From Chryseosolibacter sp039917935 (GTDB lineage: Bacteria; Bacteroidota; Bacteroidia; Cytophagales; Cyclobacteriaceae): 13,504 nt of DNA. The stretch is from NCBI GenBank assembly GCA_039917935.1, contig JBDSIM010000336.1, forward strand, positions 1 through 13,504, read 5' to 3'. The translations under genes were made by a program, and so were the position numbers. Below are positions 1 to 5,750 of this stretch, in pieces. Position 1 is the first letter of the stretch. Each line of letters opens with the position of its first letter. Under the pieces are notes generated by a model, which was not told the DNA's origin, made no database searches, and saw nothing but the letters and a program-made list of their open reading frames with translations.

Positions 1-26
1 CCCCATCGTAAATAATTACAATGGGG
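1..26 (-). ncRNA. Group II intron domain VI hairpin (incomplete)
   Basis: On the minus strand CCCCATTGTAA pairs with the TTACGATGGGG side over 11 positions, including one G-U pair. It sits directly after domain V and its linker, where domain VI belongs. The basal part that would hold the branch-point adenosine and the intron 3' end lies beyond the window. Confidence 0.6.
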
Positions 27-37
27 AAGCCTCTCAC

Positions 38-69
38 ACCACGTAGCGTACGGGACCGTACTACGCGGT
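38..69 (-). ncRNA. Group II intron domain V hairpin
   Basis: On the minus strand the fold is a lower stem ACCGCGTA/TACGTGGT (8 pairs, one G-U), an upper stem GTACG/CGTAC, a GTCC tetraloop and a two-base GC bulge on the 3' side. Size, bulge position and the CGC triad in the lower stem match the catalytic domain V of bacterial group II introns. It is followed by the GTGAGAGG linker, which also occurs in the second remnant at 3090-3098. Confidence 0.8.
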
Positions 70-543
70 TCGTCAAGCATAGCGCAACGGTTTCTTTACT
101 CCATTCGCGCCTTGGCATTACTTTAAGAAGGGGCTAATGAGCAACTCAGATACTTCTTCAACATTGCTTAAATCCCAATCGAATTTATTGCCTCCTGACG
201 TTCAGCCCTTCATCGATTTGTGAGTCCTCCGATCTTATCGGCTCGTTCCTGTCAACTACTATGGCCTCTGCTGACTTCTCTTATATCAACACGTGATACA
301 GAGACCTCCCCAGGTAAGATGCTTATCCTTCGATCTATCGCTGCTGTATCTACACGATCAGGTAACTCGCACCTGAAGGGCTTCGGTATGAGTGGCTACC
401 TCACCCACCTGATCCTGCCTCGTATACAGTTTCTGTTCGTCAGTACAGATCTTTGCAGTCCTGCTTTCTTCAGCGTCTGCCTCGCAACAAACCACCTTGC
501 AGCTTGCTATATGCATTGATGCTTGCATATCAGGGATTTGCAC

Positions 544-849
544 CCTTTGAATAACCTACTTAAATTCCCGTCTGGAACTCAAGTGCAACATACTGGGCGC
601 ACCACAGCGTGTTGCCGCAATTGGCTGTGACGTGCAACATTGAAACTGAGTGCTCCTATCAGACTTTTGTGCAGGTTGACAGTGAAGTGCGCCGAAATCG
701 CCAACTGCGGCAACACGCAAACCGTTGTGTGCAATTTTTGGTGACAGTGCTAACATAAACTGACAGACATAAAAACAACACTATAAACGACAAGAACGGG
801 AAAGCCGAAAACCGATTATAGTAGGCAATTACTAAATCGATAATTTAAA
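544..849. repeat. Intergenic region with a 19-bp inverted repeat
   Basis: No gene is apparent. GCGTGTTGCCGCAATTGGC (607-625) and GCCAACTGCGGCAACACGC (700-718) form a 19-bp inverted repeat with one mismatch and a 74-nt spacer. GTGCAACAT occurs twice in direct orientation (583-591, 632-640). A second pair, GGCGCAC/GTGCGCC (596-602, 687-693), crosses the first. The block ends in GTTGTGTGC (724-732), and a similar GTTGTGTGC...GTGAC...TAACATA motif recurs at 3760-3803. The layout recalls an integron attC site or another mobile-element end. The outer boxes do not fit the attC core consensus well and no integrase is present, so the identity stays open. Confidence 0.5.
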
Positions 850-1893
850 ATGGACAACACAAGTAATCACCCAACTCCTGCAAGTATAATGCAAATTGGA
901 ACCGGCTTTTGGGCCTCCAAAATTCTTTTGGCAGCCGTAAGGTTTGAAATTTTCACTCATCTTGCAGAAAGGAAAACCATGTCGGCAAATGAATTAAAAA
1001 CAATGCTGAAATTTAATTGCACCGACCGTAACGTTTATGACTTTCTGGATGCATTGACAACTTTCGGTTTCCTTAATCGTGAAGGTATCTTAGAAACGGC
1101 TAAATACTCTAACAACCTGAATGCCGATTTTTTTCTCGACAAGAAAAAACCTTCCTACATCGGAGGGATGCTGGAAATGATGAATAACCGACTCTATAAA
1201 TTTTGGGGAAATCTTGAAGAGGCTTTAATGACTGGACTTCCTCAAAATGAAGTTAAATATGGGTCAGGTAATCTTTTTGAAGAGCTTTATAAATCACCGG
1301 AAAGATTAAGTGAATTCATCAATGCCATGAGTGGTATTCAAATGGGTAACTTTATGGAGTTTGCACAGAAGTTTGATTTTTCAAAATATAAAACACTCAC
1401 TGATGTCGGTGGCTCCAGTGGGTTGCTTTCACTGATGGTAGCCAAACATCAAGCCCACATGAGTTGCACCAGCTTTGACCTTCCACCAGTTGAGCGCATT
1501 GCAAAGAATACCATTCAACATTTCAACTTGTCAGATAGAGTGAAAACTGCAAGTGGAGATTTCTTTTCAGGCCCAATACCTAAATCTGATATTGTTGTAA
1601 TGGGAAACATTCTGCACGACTGGGATGAGGAGAATAAAATAATGCTGATTAAAAAAGCGTATGAGGCACTTCCTTCTGGTGGTGCATTTGTAGCTATTGA
1701 AGGTATTATTGATGACCAAAGAAAAGAAAACGCTTTTGGACTTATGATGAGTTTGAATATGCTTATTGAAACAGGAAAAGGTTTTGATTACACATTTGCC
1801 GACTTCAACAGGTGGACCAAAATTGCAGGCTTCAAATCAACATCTCTTGTTTCATTAGCAGGACCATCAAGTGCTGCAATAGCATACAAGTAA
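850..1893 (+). CDS. SAM-dependent small-molecule O-methyltransferase
   Basis: Predicted to transfer the methyl group of S-adenosylmethionine to a hydroxyl of a small molecule in the cytoplasm. The 347-residue length and layout fit the Methyltransf_2 family (acetylserotonin, hydroxyneurosporene and plant caffeate-type O-methyltransferases). Residues about 1-100 form a helical dimerisation/winged-helix region. The SAM-binding motif LTDVGGSSG is at 183-191. The acidic residue after strand 2 (FDLPPV, D210) should bind the ribose. The motif HDWDEE at 256-261 carries the His that serves as general base in the family, with VAIEGI downstream. The start has no clear Shine-Dalgarno sequence, as usual in Bacteroidota. 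The gene stands alone between mobile-element relics, looks more AT-rich than the SusC/D locus, and has no biosynthetic partner nearby, so the substrate is unknown. Acquisition by transfer is an inference. Confidence 0.88.
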   Translation: MDNTSNHPTPASIMQIGTGFWASKILLAAVRFEIFTHLAERKTMSANELKTMLKFNCTDRNVYDFLDALTTFGFLNREGILETAKYSNNLNADFFLDKKKPSYIGGMLEMMNNRLYKFWGNLEEALMTGLPQNEVKYGSGNLFEELYKSPERLSEFINAMSGIQMGNFMEFAQKFDFSKYKTLTDVGGSSGLLSLMVAKHQAHMSCTSFDLPPVERIAKNTIQHFNLSDRVKTASGDFFSGPIPKSDIVVMGNILHDWDEENKIMLIKKAYEALPSGGAFVAIEGIIDDQRKENAFGLMMSLNMLIETGKGFDYTFADFNRWTKIAGFKSTSLVSLAGPSSAAIAYK

Positions 1894-1912
1894 AACTGCA
1901 TACAATAAATAA

Positions 1913-1947
1913 GGCTTCATGTGGCCTGAAAGGCCCAGCATGAAGCC
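1913..1947 (+). terminator. Strong hairpin after the methyltransferase gene
   Basis: GGCTTCATG (1913-1921) pairs perfectly with CATGAAGCC (1939-1947). Inside it, GGCCT/AGGCC closes a GAA loop. It starts 19 bp after the stop codon, which suits a transcription terminator or mRNA-stabilising hairpin. No T-run follows, so classical intrinsic termination is uncertain. Confidence 0.5.
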
Positions 1948-2170
1948 AGTGTTGCACCGGACCTTTGATGGCGGTGAGGAAGATTTGCTTTATGGAGATT
2001 GAATGATGAGGATTTATTTTTATGGCACTGAATCAGTGCACTTCAAGAGAGGATTCTCGCTATTCCCATTTTTATTCTTTGAGTTCGTTGGACATTTTAT
2101 CTAATGATTTGCATCGTTAAATTTTTAGTAGGTTTTTTTAAAGAAGCACAAAGTGGTTGCTAAACCTGTT
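1948..2170. other. Gap without recognisable gene
   Basis: Besides a short perfect palindrome, GCACTGAATCAGTGC at 2025-2039, nothing is recognised. The stretch is AT-rich and lies downstream of the IS91-like fragment on the minus strand, so it may be leftover IS sequence. Confidence 0.4.
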
Positions 2171-2335
2171 CTATTGCAAAACGGTTGATGGTTTCATTTT
2201 GATGATAGATTGAATGAACTTTATGTCAGGAGGGCCTCTCCTGTCAAAGAAGAGTTTGGTAATCATCGTTTGTTTCTTACAAACCGGACAGCAGTCAGGG
2301 TTCGAAAAGAGAATTGAAAGCAGGTGATGCCGTCC
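2171..2335 (-). pseudogene. C-terminal remnant of an IS91-family transposase
   Basis: The minus-strand frame ends with a CCPVCKKQTM segment followed about 10 residues later by FDRRGPP and a short tail to the stop. A CPxC knuckle followed by a (F)DxRGPP motif close to the C-terminus is typical of Bacteroidota IS91-type (Y2, rolling-circle) transposases. Nothing of the catalytic tyrosine region or the N-terminal zinc ribbon remains. The upstream part of the same open frame runs antisense through the higBA promoter and is probably not transposase sequence. The identification rests on short motifs recalled from the family. Confidence 0.4.
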
Positions 2336-2354
2336 AAAATTCCCCTCGGCAATG

Positions 2355-2385
2355 TTGTCCAGTTGGACTACTTTTCCTATCTTTG
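2355..2385 (+). promoter_or_regulatory. Predicted higBA promoter
   Basis: TTG at 2355-2357 and TATCTTTG at 2378-2385 are separated by 20 bp and fit the Bacteroidota primary-sigma pattern (-33 TTTG, about 19-20 bp, -7 TAnnTTTG). Transcription would begin near 2391, at the GTG that matches the usual N-terminus of the toxin family. The ATG at 2352 would therefore lie upstream of the transcript. Confidence 0.55.
2357..2368. promoter_or_regulatory. Candidate HigA operator palindrome
   Basis: GTCCAGTTGGAC consists of 5-bp inverted half-sites around a 2-bp centre and lies between the -33 and -7 boxes. A further half-site, GTGGAC, lies at 2391-2396. HigA-type antitoxins usually repress their own promoter by binding such palindromes. 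Occupancy here would block the polymerase. Confidence 0.4.
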
Positions 2386-2390
2386 CATCG

Positions 2391-2748
2391 GTGGACAAAA
2401 AACGAGACCTTCTATTCTATCAGGATTATTTTAACGAATTCTACTCTGAACAGACGACCAAGGTTCAAAAGAAAATCCTTTGGACGTTAAGAGTGATTGA
2501 AGATCTGGAAAGGATCCCTGAGATCTACTTTAAACACTTGGCAGGGACAGACGGACTGTATGAAATTAGCGTTCAAAGCGGCAGCAATATCTATAGAATA
2601 TTCTGCTTTTTCGATGACTACAACCTCGTTGTAATCGGACATGGATTTCAAAAAGAAAACACAAAAGACCCCTGAAAGACAAATTGAAAGAGGAGAAAAA
2701 ATGAAACGGGAGTATTATGAAGAAAAAAAACTTAACAAGTCTAAGTGA
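2391..2748 (+). pseudogene. higB: HigB-type toxin (RelE/ParE superfamily), frame shifted near the 3' end
   Basis: HigB toxins are ribosome-dependent mRNA endonucleases of the RelE/ParE fold (phage Gp49-like family). The core from RDLLFYQDYF through VIEDLERIPEIYFKHL and GLYEIS to NIYRIFCFFDD and GHGFQK matches the family. Translation in one frame stops at 2673-2675. One base further along, the next frame continues with KKTQKTPERQIE and KREYYEEKK to a TGA at 2746-2748, which is the expected HigB C-terminus. The break is at the A-run 2650-2654 in C-AAAAA-G: four As would restore the frame. I prefer the GTG at 2391, because the ATG at 2352 lies within the promoter and adds residues foreign to the family. 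The shifted product would be about 118 residues, the unshifted one 94. Possible causes are a true mutation inactivating the toxin, programmed +1 frameshifting, or a homopolymer sequencing error. Confidence 0.75.
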
Positions 2749-3022
2749 ATTTATCGACAAAAAGGTTGGTAAAAATGGGACAAAAAAGCGCGACAAATTT
2801 GAAGCTGACTATGAGGCTTTCAAACTCGGTGTAATAATCCAACAAGCAAGACAGGAAAAAGGACTGACTCAAGAGCAAGTAGCTGAATTATCGGGGACAA
2901 ATAAATCCTACATTTCAAAACTTGAGAAAGATCTAAAAGATGTTCGTTTTTCGACACTCCAAAGAATAATAACTGAAGGCCTTGGCGGACACCTTGAGAT
3001 TTCCATAACGTTTGAGAAATAA
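2717..3022 (+). CDS. higA: HigA-type antitoxin, XRE-family HTH protein
   Basis: This 101-residue protein should neutralise HigB by direct binding and repress the shared promoter. After a charged N-terminal region with the family-typical stretch DKKVGKNGTKKRDKFE (about 14-29), an XRE/Cro helix-turn-helix spans about 37-90. TQEQVAELSG is its second helix and NKSYISKLEK its recognition helix. The C-terminus GGHLEISITF matches HigA proteins of Bacteroidota. The start at 2717 overlaps the restored toxin frame by 32 bp, the usual toxin-first, overlapping order of higBA. GGGAG lies 4 bp upstream of the ATG and AGGAG lies 21 bp upstream. The gene appears intact although the toxin frame is broken. The group II intron remnant begins 25 bp after its stop. 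Confidence 0.88.
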   Translation: MKKKNLTSLSEFIDKKVGKNGTKKRDKFEADYEAFKLGVIIQQARQEKGLTQEQVAELSGTNKSYISKLEKDLKDVRFSTLQRIITEGLGGHLEISITFEK

Positions 3023-3127
3023 AGCGAGGTGGACGGCACAACCGGCAATCGAGTAGAGGCCTCACCGGGTTTTTCACCGATGAGGTGCGCCTCTCACATT
3101 TATCTGCCGAAGCTTTTGCGAGGCATG

Positions 3128-3180
3128 ACCGCTGTACCCTTCGATTCCGAAGGGCAAGCTTGGATCTCGTATACAGCGGT
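3128..3180 (-). ncRNA. Disrupted domain V-like stem
   Basis: ACCGCTGTA and TACAGCGGT (3128-3136, 3172-3180) are perfectly complementary and correspond to the lower stem of domain V. The upper arm is replaced by 35 nt that hold their own hairpin, CCCTTCG/CGAAGGG (3137-3154). Another 29 nt separate this stem from the linker at 3090-3098, which normally follows domain V directly. A working 34-nt domain V is not formed, so the ribozyme is probably dead. Confidence 0.5.
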
Positions 3181-3470
3181 TCCCGCCAGTGGTCGGGCAG
3201 GCTACTAAATTGTGGAGTTACTTTTTCGTAATAAGTGAGCATGGACTCGTAACCTTTCCTGACTAATCTTTCCAGTGTGATCGCTGTGCCTCACATTGAA
3301 CTTTGGGCGACCGTCCATCCACCCAGTCTCCTTCTGCTCCACGCGTAGGCCTGACCGTTGCGAATCCCCGGACGTATCAGATTCTTTCTTCTACGATCCG
3401 GTTTCTTCCAGTCCGCCCATATGCAGTACCTCAGTCTGTTGCGCTGGGAATTCAACAAAGGACTGTATGT
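3180..3470 (-). pseudogene. Group II intron reverse transcriptase/maturase, C-terminal fragment
   Basis: The minus-strand translation reads RNRLRYCIWADWKKP, then RKNLIRPGI, GQAYAWSRRRLGGW and TVAQSSM, then a TGA at about 3288-3290. In the same frame it continues GTAITLERLVRKGY and MLTYYEKVTPQF. This is the C-terminal maturase/DNA-binding part of a group II intron-encoded protein, in which a block of the form LRxCIWxxWKK...KNLIRLGI...AYxWxxxRxGxWxxAxS is conserved. The reverse-transcriptase domain is absent and the in-frame stop breaks the remainder, so no functional protein is made. The plus-strand open frames between 3296 and 3564 and the minus frame 2820-3242 are by-products of this remnant and of antisense higA. 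Confidence 0.78.
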
Positions 3471-3518
3471 ACGGAGCAGTTCTAGTTTTTGGCAGTTTAC
3501 CACTAAAAGAGTAAATGA

Positions 3519-3721
3519 GGAAACCAATCTATACAAACATCAATATGCATTGGAACATCGCTGATGGCTGGTATTGGTTACACAATTCCGATCAGGAAAA
3601 TGGCATTAAGCTTTGAAGCCGAATTCGAATACTCAAACCACAAAATGGTACAATTAACGGAAAAGGCGAGGCGGGCTATCAAAGTGGACAAATTGGTGGT
3701 AACATTATTCTATCATTCTAA
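3519..3721 (+). pseudogene. C-terminal fragment of an outer-membrane beta-barrel protein, frameshifted
   Basis: One frame gives alternating beta-strand-like sequence (GTSLMAGIGYTIPI, MALSFEAEFEYSNH). After about 3645 the reading moves to another frame with NGTINGKGEAGYQSGQ and GGNIILSF followed by stop at 3719-3721. A terminal aromatic residue after alternating hydrophobic residues is the insertion signal of outer-membrane barrels. Upstream stops and the frameshift show that it is a relic. The family cannot be named. The continuous frame 3564-3752 would join half of this relic to out-of-frame sequence and is not regarded as a gene. Confidence 0.42.
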
Positions 3722-4156
3722 TCTCAATAAAAAGACATTCTTTTCTAAATAAAATCGCTGTTGTGTGCTACTTAATCGCCGAGAAATTGCAGTGACTAAC
3801 ATACAAAAAAAGAAACCCTACATTCAAGGCTAAAATTTATAACATAGCAAGTATCGGGTTCTCATTACTGAACGTCCTTATTTACCTTGTTTAATGGAAA
3901 TACTAAAGCCTACAAAAAATAATCGTAGATAATAGGTCTTTAGCGTCGCCAGCAAATATATATGTACCCTTGCAGGGTGTGGTGTAAAATGGTAGTTTAG
4001 TTTTCAAATTGCGTTTGATGTTGGGGCATTGTTAGTATTCAAACCCCTGAGGTTACCTGCACCAGGGCCACAGAAGAAACTCAATCAACAATAACATTTA
4101 TACGTAACAAGGGGTAAATACCTCTGAATATTTACTACTACCTAAAAACATAAGTC
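3722..4156. other. Gap without recognisable gene
   Basis: The stretch is AT-rich with no convincing coding sequence. It contains GTTGTGTGC at 3760-3768 and GTGACTAACATA at 3792-3803, resembling the end of the repeat block before the methyltransferase gene. The promoter of the following gene must lie in the right part, but no good TAnnTTTG box was found. Confidence 0.35.
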
Positions 4157-5203
4157 ATGGTCAATCTGAATCGCCGGGAGTTTGTTGTTCGGACGGCAAT
4201 GTGTGCCGGCGGCATTTCCCTAAGTCTTAATTCGTGTGCGCGCGATGATCGTGATATTTTAAGCGGCATACAGGATTTTATTCATCGGGTGGCTAATCCC
4301 GACGGATCATTTCGACCGGGAATCGATCCAACTTACAAAGGCACGTCAGATACTGGCCTGTCAGGTCTTGCATCTCCGGCATATGCTACAATCCTCTCCG
4401 CCACCTTTGGATGGTCTCTCCCATATCCTGATGAAACCGCTGCATTTTTCCAATCCTGCCAAAAATCCGACGGTGCCTTTTATCCGACAACGGGAAGCAT
4501 GGATCAAGCCGCCCCGCTCGCCAAATTATACAATACTGTCCAGGCAATCGTATCGCTCCGCATCATGGGTGTTAAACCGCGGTTTGACCCGATGCCTGTG
4601 ATCGAGTATTTTTTTAAGAACGGAGAATTCAAGGAGCTACCACTGTATACTACAAGTTTCTTTCCCTTGTTCTTTTGCGCAGTCGGACAGAAAATGCCGG
4701 AGTTTATAGACAGCAAGATGCGCGAATATATTATTCGTGAGCAAAAAGAGGACGGTTATCTACAGGACCATGTTGCCTCCACTTTTCATGCCGCACATTA
4801 TTTCCGACTGGTGGGCGAGCCCACACCAAAAGCTGATGCCATGATTAACCGTGTGCTCCGGGACCAGAAGAAAGATGGTTCCTGGCATTTGCGCGAGCCC
4901 GAATGGGATGTTCATGCGTGTTTCGACGCGCTTTATATTCTCCGGCAATTAACTGATCCGACGGACCCGCGTACCCGGGAACCCTATAAGAAAGCAACTG
5001 AGTGGATACTGACGTGCCGTAAACCCGATGGCGGATTCGCTCATTTCCCGGAAGAGACTATTTCCGACATGGACGCAGTATATTTCCATACAGGCGCCCT
5101 GATTGAATCAGGTTTTCTACGGCCTCGCAGTAATCTCAAGAATGAGGAAATCCTGGGATGGGGTCATGCCATGGTTCCGGGGAAAAGGTATTCGTGCATC
5201 TGA
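4157..5203 (+). CDS. Secreted prenyltransferase/squalene-cyclase repeat protein, putative lipoprotein
   Basis: The 348-residue product starts with NRREFVV (twin arginine at 6-7), a hydrophobic segment and LNSC (Cys27). This suggests Tat-type export and possibly lipid anchoring in the periplasm or outer membrane. The remainder consists of alpha-alpha hairpin units with QxxDGxF-type turns: NPDGSF near 48, QKSDGAF near 102, QKEDGY near 197, QKKDGSW near 237 and RKPDGGF near 288. This pattern is typical of the prenyltransferase beta-subunit/squalene cyclase toroid. The DxDD motif of squalene-hopene cyclases is not seen, and an exported location argues against a role in terpene synthesis. WDVHAC (245-250) and YFHTG (308-312) lie where metal ligands occur in prenyltransferases, but the spacing differs. 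The gene stands alone, with beta-barrel relics on both sides. The reaction, if any, is unknown; a carbohydrate- or protein-binding role is possible. Confidence 0.72.
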   Translation: MVNLNRREFVVRTAMCAGGISLSLNSCARDDRDILSGIQDFIHRVANPDGSFRPGIDPTYKGTSDTGLSGLASPAYATILSATFGWSLPYPDETAAFFQSCQKSDGAFYPTTGSMDQAAPLAKLYNTVQAIVSLRIMGVKPRFDPMPVIEYFFKNGEFKELPLYTTSFFPLFFCAVGQKMPEFIDSKMREYIIREQKEDGYLQDHVASTFHAAHYFRLVGEPTPKADAMINRVLRDQKKDGSWHLREPEWDVHACFDALYILRQLTDPTDPRTREPYKKATEWILTCRKPDGGFAHFPEETISDMDAVYFHTGALIESGFLRPRSNLKNEEILGWGHAMVPGKRYSCI

Positions 5204-5295
5204 AATTATCCGAGTATGATTCACTTGCTAAGCCGACTGTGAATAACCACCGAAGTCCCGGTATCAGAAATATAACTCCCGTTAAAGGCTTACAC

Positions 5296-5750
5296 TCAAT
5301 TGAATTCATGTCTGAGAAATAACCCAAGGTTATTTGTATTGGTAAATGACGCAATCCCGGATTCATTAATATCCGCACCCAGTCTATACTGCCAGGTGCT
5401 GCTTTTTAATCCCAAACGCAACCGTTGTATATAACTATAATTTGCCTCAACCTGGGTAGGGAATGCATTCACCAATTCCAATTGCGCGAAAATATTTAGT
5501 TTATCCGATAGCCTGGGTTCGAATCGCGTCAGAATAAAAAAGTCGATGTATGGATTGTTCATGGTTTCGGCTACCAGCCATGAAAAAAAAGTAAAACTAT
5601 TTTTGTGATGAAAGTCTGAATACCCGCCTTTGGAAATACACCACTCTGAAAAATCTGCACAACGGCCACCGGTGCAAAACCTTTTAGCGTTTGAAGATTG
5701 TAAGAAATTGCTTGGGTGAAACCAAGGTCCCGATGACTTGAGAAATACTT
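5296..5750 (-). pseudogene. Remnant of an outer-membrane beta-barrel protein, frameshifted, antisense
   Basis: On the minus strand, a segment with YFSSHRDLGFTQAISYNL, KGFAPVAVVQIFQSGVFPKA and IQTFITK runs from 5750 to about 5608 and then meets a stop. From about 5612 another frame takes over with NSFTFFSWLVAETM, FFILTRFEPRLSDKLNIFAQ and LELVNAFPTQ, and ends with LGLFLRHEFN and stop at 5296. The strand-like alternation, the LTRF..KLN.F.QLELVNAFPT pattern and the HEF-type end fit a beta-barrel outer-membrane protein. A stop also occurs upstream of 5750. A gene has decayed here in place, facing the opposite way to the flanking genes. Its function cannot be stated. Confidence 0.55.

Larger units (their letters stand above)
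1..543 (-). mobile_element. Group II intron without maturase ORF (3' end cut by window edge)
   Basis: Read on the minus strand, this stretch starts with GTGCAAATCC at 543, close to the GTGYG 5' end of group II introns. It continues through sequence typical of bacterial intron domains I-III, including a CCGAT/ATCGG hairpin near 227-240. It ends in a domain V hairpin (38-69) and a domain VI hairpin (1-26). A normal bacterial group II intron is about 2 kb or more, because domain IV carries a reverse transcriptase/maturase. Here only about 60-150 bp separate the domain III-like part from domain V and no maturase sequence is visible, so the element is ORF-less. The last bases of the intron and its 3' exon lie outside the window. 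The open frames at 220-519 (+) and 358-543 (-) are by-products of this structured RNA. It could be an internally deleted relic or a compact ribozyme served by a maturase from elsewhere. Confidence 0.7.
3048..3470 (-). mobile_element. 5'-truncated group II intron remnant
   Basis: On the minus strand this element ends in CTACTCGAT at 3048, a typical 3' end for Bacteroidota group II introns. Before it lies a domain VI-like hairpin (3055-3094: AGAGGC/GCCTCT below, then CCTCACCGG/CCGATGAGG with one mismatch). The GTGAGAGG linker is shared with the 1-543 element. Further upstream lie an altered domain V region and the end of the maturase gene. Everything 5' of the maturase C-terminal domain is missing. 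The sequence differs from the 1-543 element, so the two are separate insertions or diverged copies in the same orientation. The upstream limit is uncertain to about 80 bp. Confidence 0.7.

Noticed and set aside
220..543. Open frames on both strands (99 aa plus, 61 aa minus)
   Set aside because: They lie inside the group II intron RNA, have no family features, and follow from its structured sequence.
2566..3242. Minus-strand open frames of 76 and 140 aa
   Set aside because: Both are antisense to higB/higA. The second joins antisense higA sequence to the intron remnant and only its N-terminal part (MLTYYEKVTPQF) is maturase-derived.
3296..3564. Three overlapping plus-strand open frames of 60-72 aa
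   Set aside because: They are antisense to the maturase remnant, which has clear family motifs on the minus strand.
3564..3752. 62-aa open frame as an intact small gene
   Set aside because: Its first half is beta-barrel-like, but the matching continuation with the barrel end NIILSF is in another frame, so it is a frameshifted relic.
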